From assembly GCA_046598395.1 (NCBI GenBank), contig JBKJIQ010000006.1, positions 14,133-78,132 on the forward strand: a DNA stretch of 64,000 bases, written 5' to 3'. Position 1 is the stretch's first letter, and every line of letters starts with the position of its first letter. Of the stretch, positions 1 through 9,044 are shown piece by piece. The notes below the pieces were generated by a model. It was not told the origin of the DNA and did no database searches. It was given only the letters and a program-made list of their open reading frames with translations. The stretch is from JAENVU01 sp046598395 (GTDB taxonomy: Bacteria; Actinomycetota; Acidimicrobiia; IMCC26256; JAENVU01). The position numbers were made by a program, and so were the translations under genes.

Positions 1-30
1 ATGACCTTGGCGAAGAGGAAGTCAGCGTGA
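1..30 (+). CDS. 3' end of an upstream gene (partial)
   Basis: The first ten codons in frame 1 end in a TGA at 28-30 that overlaps the GTG start at 27 of the MMPL gene (GTGA). This overlap is the usual sign of translational coupling, so the bases before it are probably the tail of the preceding gene of an operon. Only nine residues are visible, so no function can be given. The ATG at base 1 may be an internal codon. Confidence 0.3.
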   Translation: MTLAKRKSA

Positions 31-2273
31 CGAGTGACACGGTGCGTGCGCGGGATCGTCCTCGTAGCCTGCGCGTTTTCCGATGGTTCAGGAGTTCTTT
101 GATGCAGAAACTCGCGCGCGCCTGCTATCACCGCCGTCGCAGCGTTCTCGCCGCGTGGATCGTCCTGCTCGTCGGGCTCTCGGTGGCCGCATCGAGCAAT
201 GGCGGCGTGTTCAAGGTGCAGTTCGGTCTGCCCGGCTCGGAGAGTGCGCGTGCGTTCAAGATCCTGAAGGATCAAGGGTTCGAACAGCGCGCCGGAGTCC
301 AGGCCCGGATCGTCTTCACGGATGCGACGGGGATCACACAACCTCAGGTGCAAACCACAATGGAGACGCTCTTCGGGAAGATCACGAAGCACGTGCCGGG
401 CACGCAGATCGTGAGCCCGTACGACGAGGCTCGTCTCATTTCGCGCGACCGCACGGTCGCGTACGCCGAGCTCGATTTCACCGATCGGAACACGGCGGCG
501 TATCAGGCAGCAGCCACCACCATCCGCGACCTACGCGACGAGGTGAAGGTGTCCGGGCTCCAGATCGAGCTCGGCAACGAGATCTTCAAGGAGGAAGCAT
601 TCGGGAGCGAGGTCATCGGTCTCATCCTCGCCACGATCATCCTGCTGGTCGCGTTCGGGTCGCTCCTCGCCGCGGGTTTGCCGATCGCGACCGCGTTGGC
701 CGGCATCGGCTGTGGTGTCGCGATCGTCAAGTTGGTCGCGAACGTCTTCAACATGCCGGACTTCACCACGCAGGCGGTGCTGATGATCTCCATCGGTGTG
801 GGGATCGACTACGCGCTGTTCATCGTCACCCGCTATCGAGAGGTCTTGGCCACCGGTCGCGACCCGGAGACCGCAGTCGTCACCGCGCTCGACACCGCAG
901 GTCGCGCCGTTTTGTTCGCGGGATCCACGGTGGTGATCGCGCTCCTCGGGCTCTTGATTCTCAACACCGAGACGTTCCGTGGTGTCGCGGTCGGTACGAC
1001 CATCGGGGTACTGCTGACCATGTTGGGATCAGTGACGCTCCTCCCCGCACTCCTCGGATTCGTCGGCCGCAACATCGACCGGTTCGGGCTCCCCCACCGC
1101 CAACGCGCGACGGACCGACCGCCGTTCTGGAACCGTTGGGCGCAGGCGATTCAGCGTCGCCCCTGGCCTGCCTTCGTAGGCACGCTGGCGATACTGCTCC
1201 TGGTGGCCTCACCGATCGTGTCCATGCGTCTCGGCTTCGGCGACGACGGCAACGCGCCTACCTCCGCCACCACTCGTAAGGCGTACGACCTGCTCGCCAA
1301 AGGTTTCGGGCCCGGTTTCAACGGACCGTTGCTCCTCGCGGCCGAGACCCCCGGAGGCCAATCGGACCTCGGAACGCTCGACGAGCTCTCGCAGCAACTG
1401 CGTCGCGTTCCCGGCGTCGCCTTCGCCACTGCGCCCATTCCCAACGCCGCGCGCACCGCCGCGATCATGCAAGTGATCCCGACAACCTCGCCGCAAGACG
1501 TGCGGACCGACGATCTGGTCGACCGCTTGCGCACCACGGTGATCCCGAACGCGCTGAAGGGCACGGACGTCAATGTTGCGGTCGGCGGGTTCTCCGGCAT
1601 CGTCGCCGACTTCGCGGCGTACACGACGCGCATGCTGCCCGTGGTCGTCGGGCTCGTCTTACTGATGTCGTTCCTGTTGCTGATGGTGGTGTTCCGCAGT
1701 CTGCTGGTACCGCTCAAGGCAGTCATCATGAACCTGTTGTCGGTCGGTGCCGCGTACGGTGTGATGGTCGCGATCTTCCAGTGGGGTTGGGGCGCGAGCG
1801 TGATCGGGGTCGGCAAGAACGGGCCCATCGAAGCGTGGGGACCGCTCATGCTCTTTGCCGTCGTCTTCGGACTCTCGATGGATTACGAGGTTTTCCTCCT
1901 CTCGCGGATCAAAGAGGAGTACGACCGCACCGGTAACAACGCGACTGCCGTCGCCGATGGCCTAGCGGCAACGGCGCGCGTGATTACCGCGGCCGCTGCG
2001 ATCATGGTGTGCGTGTTCGGTGCGTTCGCCCTCGGGCCGGATCGCGCGCTCAAGATGTTTGGCATCGGCATGGCCGTCGCCGTGTTCGTCGACGCAACGA
2101 TTGTGCGGCTCATCCTCGTGCCCGCGACGATGGAACTCCTCGGCGATCGCAACTGGTGGTTGCCGGGTTGGCTCGACCGGATCCTTCCTCGTTTCCACAT
2201 CGAAGGTCACCCCGATCTCGACGCCGAGTTGGCGGAACTCATCACCAAGGAGTCGTCCCCAACGTCGCCCTAA
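27..2273 (+). CDS. MMPL/RND-family membrane transporter
   Basis: Inner-membrane RND-type transporter of the MMPL class, which in actinobacteria exports lipids or hydrophobic compounds using the proton gradient. The 748 residues show the family layout: a basic N-terminus (YHRRRSVLAAW) running into TM1, a soluble porter loop, a block of TM helices (about 190-360) containing GIGVDYA-type residues, a second soluble loop, and a second TM block (about 535-720) with the GLSMDYEVFLLSR motif. Both halves are complete. Two starts are possible: GTG 27 (AGAGGA before it, 4-bp overlap with the upstream stop) and ATG 102, which has an excellent AGGAG seven bases upstream and matches the usual short N-terminus. 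The substrate cannot be told from sequence. Confidence 0.93.
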   Translation: MTSDTVRARDRPRSLRVFRWFRSSLMQKLARACYHRRRSVLAAWIVLLVGLSVAASSNGGVFKVQFGLPGSESARAFKILKDQGFEQRAGVQARIVFTDATGITQPQVQTTMETLFGKITKHVPGTQIVSPYDEARLISRDRTVAYAELDFTDRNTAAYQAAATTIRDLRDEVKVSGLQIELGNEIFKEEAFGSEVIGLILATIILLVAFGSLLAAGLPIATALAGIGCGVAIVKLVANVFNMPDFTTQAVLMISIGVGIDYALFIVTRYREVLATGRDPETAVVTALDTAGRAVLFAGSTVVIALLGLLILNTETFRGVAVGTTIGVLLTMLGSVTLLPALLGFVGRNIDRFGLPHRQRATDRPPFWNRWAQAIQRRPWPAFVGTLAILLLVASPIVSMRLGFGDDGNAPTSATTRKAYDLLAKGFGPGFNGPLLLAAETPGGQSDLGTLDELSQQLRRVPGVAFATAPIPNAARTAAIMQVIPTTSPQDVRTDDLVDRLRTTVIPNALKGTDVNVAVGGFSGIVADFAAYTTRMLPVVVGLVLLMSFLLLMVVFRSLLVPLKAVIMNLLSVGAAYGVMVAIFQWGWGASVIGVGKNGPIEAWGPLMLFAVVFGLSMDYEVFLLSRIKEEYDRTGNNATAVADGLAATARVITAAAAIMVCVFGAFALGPDRALKMFGIGMAVAVFVDATIVRLILVPATMELLGDRNWWLPGWLDRILPRFHIEGHPDLDAELAELITKESSPTSP

Positions 2274-2348
2274 CCTCCGCTCCGTTTGTCGAGTAAGTGG
2301 CGCGAGCAGCGCACAATCCGACAAGCGCTGCGTTCGGTGGATCGAGCC

Positions 2349-2485
2349 TCAGCCGGCAGTCGCCGCGCTTTCGAACGGCGGCAGTCCCAATCGCGCCCGC
2401 ACCTCCGGGCGGCGTAGTGGCGGCGACGACTTCGGCGGTTGACGGACGGCTCGAGGCCGCGGAGTTCCGTGATGTTTCGGCCCAT
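2349..2485 (-). pseudogene. Probable remnant of a DUF2277-type small protein gene
   Basis: Reading leftward from ATG 2485 gives MGRNITELRGLEP, which resembles the start of DUF2277 proteins. A second frame continues as TAEVVAAT, and a third gives LRRPEVRARLGLPPF and ends at TGA 2349. The three pieces sit in family order, but the conserved central block (around the usual QYVRKV segment) is absent and the frame changes twice. I read it as a gene with an internal deletion and frameshifts. The family assignment is from memory of its N-terminus. This remnant accounts for most of the 290-bp gap between the MMPL and P460 genes; nothing else is visible there. Confidence 0.4.
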
Positions 2486-2566
2486 GACGCGAGGGCTAGA
2501 ACGCGCGCACCCCCACTACGCTCCCGGGCGGCGCGTACCTGCACGCGACCACGACAGGAGTTTCCG

Positions 2567-3151
2567 ATGCGCGCGTCTCCCCGTTCCCCCTGGTATGCAC
2601 TCGGCGCGCTCACACTTGCGATTTTCGTCTTCATCGGGGGTTGTGGATCGGACAGCACGAGAGCCACGACGAAAGCGGCAGCCACGCCGAAGCCTCCGGA
2701 AGACTTCGTGATGCAGGCAACCGACTTCACCAATCTGCAGGACATGACGGCGGTGCGCGGCTTCTTCGTCGACAACAAGCTGGGCCACCTCGAGGAGGCC
2801 GTCGCCATGGCCACCGCGAACAAAGGCGGCGAGTATCCCGTGGGGACCATCCTCCAGCTCGTGCCCCAAGAAGCGATGATCAAGCGACACCCAGGCTTCA
2901 ACCCGAAGACCAAGGACTGGGAGTTCTTCTTCCTCACCACTGACGCCACCGGAACCAAGATCGAGGTGCGCGGCGCGGAGAAGGTGGTGAACCGGTTCGG
3001 CGGGAACTGTGCCAGTTGCCACGCGCTCGCGAAGAGCAAGTTCGACTTCGTCTGCGAGAAGGATCACGGCTGCGAACCACTCCCGATCGGCGATGCAGTC
3101 ATCCAAGGCATCCAAGCAGCCGACAACCGACCGCGTACCAACAAGAACTGA
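2567..3151 (+). CDS. Cytochrome P460-like monohaem lipoprotein
   Basis: A 194-residue exported protein. The start at ATG 2567 is fixed by AGGAG six bases upstream and is followed by a lipoprotein signal with a hydrophobic core and lipobox FIGGC (Cys26). The C-terminal half has one CxxCH haem c site, CASCH (C148, C151, H152), preceded by the YPVGTIL and DWEFFFLT strands typical of the cytochrome P460 fold. Two further cysteines follow (C163, C169). The family binds a modified haem and oxidises or detoxifies small nitrogen compounds. The role here is unknown, but the ammonium uptake genes lie next door in convergent orientation. Haem c attachment is seen; the P460 assignment is by pattern. Confidence 0.65.
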   Translation: MRASPRSPWYALGALTLAIFVFIGGCGSDSTRATTKAAATPKPPEDFVMQATDFTNLQDMTAVRGFFVDNKLGHLEEAVAMATANKGGEYPVGTILQLVPQEAMIKRHPGFNPKTKDWEFFFLTTDATGTKIEVRGAEKVVNRFGGNCASCHALAKSKFDFVCEKDHGCEPLPIGDAVIQGIQAADNRPRTNKN

Positions 3152-3168
3152 GATCGAGCCAAGACGCG

Positions 3169-3199
3169 ACGAGGGGCCGCCATGATGGCGGCCCCTCGT
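3169..3199. terminator. Bidirectional hairpin terminator between P460 and glnK genes
   Basis: A perfect 13-bp GC-rich stem (ACGAGGGGCCGCC paired with its complement) closes a five-base loop in the 67-bp gap between two convergent genes. It can act on both strands. There is no strong T-run, as is common in high-GC actinobacteria. Confidence 0.8.
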
Positions 3200-3218
3200 G
3201 TGTGACTCCTCGGATGCG

Positions 3219-3548
3219 CTACGACGCCGGTGTCGTGACCTCCGAGACTCGATACATCTGCACCACATCGCTCACCGCGACGAGGCCGTCGCCGACCTGG
3301 CCGGTTGACGCGCCACCGACGATGGCGCGAACGGCCGCCTCAACTTCGTCGTCCTCGACGAAGACGATGATCAACAACTTGTGGTTGACCAACATCTCGT
3401 AGGTGTTGCCCCGGTACTCGCCCATCCGGCTGAGCTGACCGTGACCCCGCACATCGCTCATCGTGAACCCCGAGAATCCGGAGGATTCGAGCGTGGAGGC
3501 AACTTGGCCGAGTCGCTCGGGACGGATGATGCCTTCGACTCGCTTCAT
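3219..3548 (-). CDS. glnK: PII nitrogen regulatory protein
   Basis: A 109-residue PII signal protein. It senses ATP/ADP and 2-oxoglutarate and blocks the ammonium channel by inserting its T-loop. The sequence starts MKRVEGIIRPERL and has a T-loop around residues 36-54 with two tyrosines, Y45 and Y50, that align with Y46 and Y51 of enteric GlnK/GlnB. Y50 is therefore the candidate nucleotidylation site. The GQVGDGLVAV segment (84-93) corresponds to the B-loop GDGK motif, although the usual Lys is Leu. Its start overlaps the amtB stop by 4 bp, so it is the second gene of an amtB-glnK operon. Confidence 0.93.
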   Translation of the reverse strand: MKRVEGIIRPERLGQVASTLESSGFSGFTMSDVRGHGQLSRMGEYRGNTYEMLVNHKLLIIVFVEDDEVEAAVRAIVGGASTGQVGDGLVAVSDVVQMYRVSEVTTPAS

Positions 3549-5275
3549 GATGCTCCCACTTCTTCCCGCAGACTACGCGGGGTGGCCGGGATCAGATCGA
3601 CAGCGACAGCAGTTGCCAGTTCTTCAGCCGTAAACACCGAACCCTGGGCTTCCAGGAAGTCCGGGTATGCAAAGGCACCCATCTCCGGCATGTCGAGACC
3701 GGCGATCTCTGCAGCTTCGGTCGAGCGCAGTGCACCGAACTTCTTCAAGATCGAGAAGAAGATGATGCAGGCGACGGAACACCATGTGATGACCACCACC
3801 ACCGACGCAAGCTGTGCCCATAACTGGCCCGCGTCTCCATAGAACAAGCCCTTGACCGGGCCGGCGACGCCGTTGAGTCCGTCACCGTAGGTGCCATCGG
3901 CAAACAGCCCGAGCGCAATCAGACCCCAGAGTCCGTTCGCGCCATGGACAGCAACCGCACCCACCGGATCATCCACCTTGGCCTTGTGCTCCACGAACAC
4001 CACGGCCACGACCACGAGCACGCCGGCGACGATGCCGATCACTGCGGCCGCCCACGGGGCCACGAACGCGCACGGTGCGGTGATCGCCACCAGACCCGCG
4101 AGCAAGCCGTTACACGACATCGACGGGTCGGGCTTGCCGTACTTCTTCCACATCACAGTCATCGTCGTGAGGCATCCGAACGCCGATGCGAGGATCGTAT
4201 TGACGATGACGACGGTGAAGCGGAAATCGGTGGCCGCGAACGTTGATGCGCCGTTGAAGCCCATCCAGCCGACGAGCAGCACGAATGTCCCGAGGAATGC
4301 CATCGGCAGGTGGTGACCCGGGATCGCGCGGGGCTTACCGTCTTTGTCGAACTTGCCAATGCGCGCACCGAGGATCTTGGCCCCCCAGAACGCCGCAACT
4401 CCACCCATTGCATGCACCACGCCGGAGCCGGCGAAGTCGAGCGAACCGTGGCCCCACTCCGGGCCCATGGCGCCGAGTTGCGAGAGGAACCCGCCACCCC
4501 ACACCCAGTTGCCGTAGACCGGGTACAGGATCATCGAGGCGAACAGCCCCCACCAGATGAACCCCGAGAACTTGAATCGTTCGGCCATCGCCCCGGTCGG
4601 GATGGTCGCGGTCGCGTCCATGAAGACGAGTTGGAAGAAGAAGAACGCGAGGATCCCCACGTCGTAGGCGTGGCCGGTGAGGAAGAACCCGGAGTGCGAG
4701 ATCACATTCCAGTCACCGATCTGCGTTGCATTTCCGAGTTTCGTGATTCCTAATCCCGGAACCTCGACCGAGCCGAACATCAACGCGTACCCGCATACGA
4801 ACCAGCCGACGACGCCGAGGGCGAAGATGACCAGGTTCATCATCATCGTGTGCGCGGCGTTCTTCGCTCGGGTGAACCCGGTCTCGACCAACGCGAAACC
4901 CGCCTGCATGAAGAGGACGAGGATGCCCCCGACCATCAGCCACGTGTAGTTGATGGCGAGGTGGTCCTTGGCCTGGGTGGTACGAAGCGTCTCGATCGTG
5001 TCCGGCTGTGTCATGCCGGCCGGGGTAATCGCCGTGACTTGGTCTTTGGAGACCCCGGTCTTGGAACCGTTCGCGTCACCGTTGTCGGCGAACGCAACTC
5101 CGGTGAGACCGACCACCAACAGGATCGTCGAGAGACCCATCGTGGCGAACAGGCGACGGCGGAAATGCGGAGTCAGGTGCCCGGCACTCAGGCCGGCCTT
5201 TCGCCGCTGGCGCCGGAATACCACCGGGACCAACAGAGCCGCCACAATGAGGGCGGCGAACAATGGGCGCAACAT
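3545..5275 (-). CDS. amtB: Ammonium transporter
   Basis: Channel-type ammonium transporter of the Amt/Rh family in the cytoplasmic membrane. The core, from about residue 105, carries the family signatures NYTWLMVGG, GFALVETGFTRAKN and DATATIPTGAMAERFKF, and the two pore histidines lie in GSGVVHAMGG and GAVAVHGANG. At 576 residues it is longer than a typical Amt (about 430-510). The excess is an N-terminal extension with one hydrophobic helix at 5-20, a basic stretch (RRQRRK), then a second signal-like helix at 46-63 ending AFADNGD. The start ATG 5275 has AAGGA five bases upstream. It is transcribed first, with glnK overlapping by 4 bp; PII control is expected. Confidence 0.94.
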   Translation of the reverse strand: MLRPLFAALIVAALLVPVVFRRQRRKAGLSAGHLTPHFRRRLFATMGLSTILLVVGLTGVAFADNGDANGSKTGVSKDQVTAITPAGMTQPDTIETLRTTQAKDHLAINYTWLMVGGILVLFMQAGFALVETGFTRAKNAAHTMMMNLVIFALGVVGWFVCGYALMFGSVEVPGLGITKLGNATQIGDWNVISHSGFFLTGHAYDVGILAFFFFQLVFMDATATIPTGAMAERFKFSGFIWWGLFASMILYPVYGNWVWGGGFLSQLGAMGPEWGHGSLDFAGSGVVHAMGGVAAFWGAKILGARIGKFDKDGKPRAIPGHHLPMAFLGTFVLLVGWMGFNGASTFAATDFRFTVVIVNTILASAFGCLTTMTVMWKKYGKPDPSMSCNGLLAGLVAITAPCAFVAPWAAAVIGIVAGVLVVVAVVFVEHKAKVDDPVGAVAVHGANGLWGLIALGLFADGTYGDGLNGVAGPVKGLFYGDAGQLWAQLASVVVVITWCSVACIIFFSILKKFGALRSTEAAEIAGLDMPEMGAFAYPDFLEAQGSVFTAEELATAVAVDLIPATPRSLREEVGAS

Positions 5276-5423
5276 AAGGGTCCTTCTCTGAGACGTTGTA
5301 CGGACGGAAAGAACCTGCGACGCTCCGTTGCGCCGGCCGTCACCGTACGGATGGAGTGTTTCGGGAAACCACCCTTTTCATGAACGGCGTGTTACGCGGG
5401 CACCAAGCAGCTGAGGAGAAGAT

Positions 5424-6494
5424 GTGACCTACCGAGTGGTCGTATGGGGAACGGGCAACGTGGGACGACCGGCGATTCGGGCCGTCGCGGCGCACCACGA
5501 CCTGGAACTCGTCGGTGCCATCGTGGCCAATCCGGCGAAAGTCGGACACGACGCCGGTGCCCTGGCGGGCATCGCACCCCAAGGCGTGAGCGCGACCGCC
5601 GACGTCAGCATTGCGTTGGCCGACGATGTCGACGCCGTGATCTATACCGCGACCGGAGATACGCGGCCCGACGCCGCCCTCGCGGATTTGATTCAGTGTC
5701 TCGAATCGGGCACGAACGTGGTGTCCACCTCGTTCTACCCACTGCTCCATCCGGCCAGCGCACCACGTGAGTTGCTCGACCTCGTGGAACCCGCGTGCGC
5801 GGCCGGCAACTCATCGGTCTTCGTGTCCGGCATCGATCCAGGATGGGCGCTCGACATTCTCCCGGTGCTCGTGAGCGGCATGGGTGCGGGCATCACCGAG
5901 ATCCGCGCGCAGGAACTGTTCAACTACGCGCTCTACGACCAGCCCGCGGTGGTACGCGAGGTCATCGGGTTCGGTGGTCCGATGGACGAGCTTCCGCTGA
6001 TGCTGTTGGACTTCTCGTTACAAATGGTGTGGGCCCCGATGCTGCGCGTGCTCGCCGATTATCTCGAACTGCGCGTCGACGCGATCACGTCGCATGTGGA
6101 GCGCCGCCCACTCGAGCGCACGATCGAAGTCCCGGGGATGGGCACCTTCGAGGCCGGGACCCAGGGCGCGTTCCGGTTCGAAGTCCGCGCCATCGTCGGC
6201 GACCGGACACCACTCGTGATCGAACACGTCACCCGTATCGACGACGACTGCGCGCCGGACTGGCCGCGATCGAGCTCGCCGGGTGGCGAACACCGCGTGG
6301 TTCTCAGCGGTCACCCCAGCCTCACGGTGACCGTGCACGGCACGGAAACCGGCGAACCCGGCGCGGCGGGAGGTGGCAATGCCAGCGCGGCGAACCGGAT
6401 CGTGAACGCGATTCCCGCGGTCTGTGCCGCGGCACCCGGCCCGGTCAGTCCACTCAACCTCCCCCTCATCACCGGCGCGCGTCAGATGCGTTGA
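5424..6494 (+). CDS. Dihydrodipicolinate-reductase-like NAD(P)-dependent dehydrogenase
   Basis: A 356-residue cytoplasmic oxidoreductase with an N-terminal Rossmann motif VWGTGNVGRPAIRAV (residues 7-21) and a DapB-like N-terminal domain (CIESGTNVVSTSF-type segment, here ESGTNVVSTSFYP). The remainder matches the group of actinobacterial DapB-N proteins that includes 2,4-diaminopentanoate-dehydrogenase-like enzymes rather than true lysine-pathway DapB, which is about 270 residues. The substrate is unknown. Start GTG 5424 has GAGGAG five bases upstream. It is divergent from amtB across a 148-bp gap in which I see no convincing regulatory site. Confidence 0.7.
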   Translation: MTYRVVVWGTGNVGRPAIRAVAAHHDLELVGAIVANPAKVGHDAGALAGIAPQGVSATADVSIALADDVDAVIYTATGDTRPDAALADLIQCLESGTNVVSTSFYPLLHPASAPRELLDLVEPACAAGNSSVFVSGIDPGWALDILPVLVSGMGAGITEIRAQELFNYALYDQPAVVREVIGFGGPMDELPLMLLDFSLQMVWAPMLRVLADYLELRVDAITSHVERRPLERTIEVPGMGTFEAGTQGAFRFEVRAIVGDRTPLVIEHVTRIDDDCAPDWPRSSSPGGEHRVVLSGHPSLTVTVHGTETGEPGAAGGGNASAANRIVNAIPAVCAAAPGPVSPLNLPLITGARQMR

Positions 6495-6640
6495 CGCTCG
6501 CCACGCGGCGCGTGTCACGAGCCCGGGCGGGGGTGCCAGCACCCGGGAGATGGTCGTGAAGCCGCCCTCGCACCCACTCGGATTCGGTGATCCAATGCCC
6601 GAGTGGACCGTCAACCCTGCCGAGCCAACCAGGGAGTGAC

Positions 6641-9040
6641 GTGACGAGTGTCTGGTACCTGTTCCGGCTGGAGCTGCGGCGGCGATGGCTGGCCTGGTTC
6701 GCGGCCGCACTTCTCATCGGGATCGCGGGCACAACCGTCCTGGGCGCATTCGCGGGGGCTCGTCGTACCGCGAGTGTCATCACGCGTTCCGCGAGCTCGT
6801 CAGGGGCGGAAGATCTGAGTCTCGGACCCGATACGGAGGTCTCGCCATCCGCGTGGCCGCGGGTAGATCAGCTCGCGCCGGTGAAGCGCGTCGCCACGTT
6901 GCACGGTCTCATCGCGCTCCGCCTCGACCACGGCCGCCCGGATGAGTCGTGGATCAACGACCTGGCGGAGTTTCCTACCGACACTCGACTGCTCCGCACG
7001 ATCGGGCGACCCCAGATGCTCGCCGGCCGGATCCCGAACCCACATCGAGAAGCGGAGCTATTCGTCAACGAGACCATGGCCCGCCGCGAACACCTCCACG
7101 TCGGTCAACGCCTCCGACTCATCGTGGCCACCGGTCCCGAGTTGGAGACGGCGCGAAGCCCCGCAAACCTTCCCGCGGACCGGGTGCTCCACATCGTGGT
7201 CGTCGGCATCGGTCGGCTCCGCGACGAAGCCCTCCGTGATGCGAGCGATCCGCAGCGCGCGCCGGTCATGGTCTTCACCCCAGCCGCGGCGGCTCGGTTC
7301 GCCGCGCTCCGTCCGGTCAACTGGGACGAGAAGGTCGTGCAACTTCGTCGTGGTGCCGGCGATGTGGTGCGCTTCGAGCGGGCCGTACACCGCCTGCTTC
7401 CGGGAGTGCCCATCACGTTCGCCGAGCGAATGTCGGCCGACGCACGCGCTCGCCGTTCAATGCAGCCCTACGTCATTGCCCTGATCGCGTTCGGTGCCCT
7501 GGCGGCACTCGCATCGCTCGCGATCATCAGCCAACTGCTGGGGCGCCAACAGGCCGCGCAACGATCCGACTGGCACGTGCTCCACGCGATGGGCTTCACC
7601 GGCGCCCGATTCGGGATCCTCGGCGCGATCGAAGGGGCCGTGATCGGTGCGACGGGAGCGGCGCTCGCCGTCGGGGGCGCAATCGCGATCTCACCACTCA
7701 CCCCGATCGGGCCGCTCCGCCGGCTCGAACCGTCGCCGGGGATCAGCGTGGACCCCGTGGTCTTGGGAGTTGGCGCGGCGGTCATCATCCTGCTCGTCCT
7801 GGCCCGCCTCGCCATGAGCGGTTCCCGCACCCCGGCCCCCGCGGGCGTCCCCCGGACCAATCGGGTGGTGGACCGGGTTGCGCAACGGTTGCCGGTCCCG
7901 ATCGGTACTGGCCTGCGACTCGCCACCGACAGCGGGCGAGGCACGCGCGCGATTCCATTGCGGTCCACCATGCTCGGCCTGTGTACCGCGCTCGCCGCGA
8001 TCACTGCGACCGTGGTGTTCTCAGCCGACCTCGCCAACTTCGTGGCCACCCCCAGGCTCTACGGCTGGAGTTGGGACGCGCTCGTGGCCCCGGACGACGG
8101 CAACCGAACCCTCCCGGCGACGAGCGCCGCGGTGCACTCGGAACCGAAGATCGCCCACGCCGCCGCCGGCCGCTTCGGTCAGGTCGTCAGCCGCGGGACG
8201 ACGATCGCCGCGCTCGGGATCGACGGGCCACCCAACGTCGCGATCGTTCGGGGTCGAGGGCCGACGCACGATGACGAAGTCGCGTTGGGTATCACGAGCC
8301 TGAACGCACTCGATGCCTCCGTGGGCGATCACATCTCGATGCGCGGCCCGGGCGGCGCGCGCCGCTTCCTCGTCACGGGGGTTGCGGTCTTCCCTCGGCT
8401 CGCGCCCTACCCCGCGGCCGAGCCGACAGGACTCGGGATCGGCGCCGCGTTCACGCGCGCTGGTCTCGCTCGGCTGGTGCCCGATAGCGAGGACAGCTTC
8501 ATGCTCGTGAACCTCCGGGGCGGGGCCCCCGTCACTGCCGCGGCTCGCCATGCGCTCCAGGCTCGGGTATTCGACAAGGTCCGGTCCGGCCGAGTGCTCG
8601 GACCGCAGCGACCCAACGACGTCACGAGTTACGACCGCCTCGAACGGACTCCGCTGGCCCTGGCGGCGCTGTTGGCCGTGCTTGCATTGGCGACCGCGGC
8701 GCACGTGCTGATCAGTTCGGTGCGGCGGCGGCGGGCCGACCTCGCGGTCCTCAAGACGCTGGGTTTCACCCGCCGTCAGGTCGCCACGACGGTCGCGGCC
8801 CAAGCCACCACCATGATCGGCTTGGCGGTTGTCGTGGCCATGCCGCTCGGAATCATCCTCGGACGGTGGTGCTGGTCGGCGACCGCGCGTTGGCTCGGTA
8901 TCCCCGAGGTGCACGCGATTCCCGTCCGATCGTTGCTCGTCATCACGGTCGCAGCGGTGCTCCTGGCCAACCTCATCGCGTACATCCCCGGCCGCATTGC
9001 ATCCCGCGTTCGACCCGCGCTCGCATTACGCGCCGAATAG
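6641..9040 (+). CDS. FtsX-type ABC transporter permease
   Basis: Membrane permease of the MacB/FtsX class, 799 residues from GTG 6641 (AGGGAG four bases upstream). It opens with TM1 at about 15-35 (WLAWFAAALLIGIAG) followed by GARRTAS, typical of this group. A large extracytoplasmic domain follows, then an FtsX block near residue 280-400 (YVIALIAFGALAALAS, HAMGFTGARFGILGA) and a second at the C-terminus (RRRADLAVLKTLGFTRRQV, then three TM helices). This two-FtsX-block layout occurs in single-chain lipoprotein or peptide exporters. No ATP-binding subunit is encoded next to it, so its partner must lie elsewhere. Confidence 0.85.
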   Translation: MTSVWYLFRLELRRRWLAWFAAALLIGIAGTTVLGAFAGARRTASVITRSASSSGAEDLSLGPDTEVSPSAWPRVDQLAPVKRVATLHGLIALRLDHGRPDESWINDLAEFPTDTRLLRTIGRPQMLAGRIPNPHREAELFVNETMARREHLHVGQRLRLIVATGPELETARSPANLPADRVLHIVVVGIGRLRDEALRDASDPQRAPVMVFTPAAAARFAALRPVNWDEKVVQLRRGAGDVVRFERAVHRLLPGVPITFAERMSADARARRSMQPYVIALIAFGALAALASLAIISQLLGRQQAAQRSDWHVLHAMGFTGARFGILGAIEGAVIGATGAALAVGGAIAISPLTPIGPLRRLEPSPGISVDPVVLGVGAAVIILLVLARLAMSGSRTPAPAGVPRTNRVVDRVAQRLPVPIGTGLRLATDSGRGTRAIPLRSTMLGLCTALAAITATVVFSADLANFVATPRLYGWSWDALVAPDDGNRTLPATSAAVHSEPKIAHAAAGRFGQVVSRGTTIAALGIDGPPNVAIVRGRGPTHDDEVALGITSLNALDASVGDHISMRGPGGARRFLVTGVAVFPRLAPYPAAEPTGLGIGAAFTRAGLARLVPDSEDSFMLVNLRGGAPVTAAARHALQARVFDKVRSGRVLGPQRPNDVTSYDRLERTPLALAALLAVLALATAAHVLISSVRRRRADLAVLKTLGFTRRQVATTVAAQATTMIGLAVVVAMPLGIILGRWCWSATARWLGIPEVHAIPVRSLLVITVAAVLLANLIAYIPGRIASRVRPALALRAE

Positions 9041-9044
9041 CCGG

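Noticed and set aside
5276..5423. GlnR-box-like GTAAC and GAAAC words in the amtB leader
   Set aside because: The spacing does not fit the GlnR consensus (GTnAC-n6-GaAAC), and no AmtR or NtrC site is evident either.
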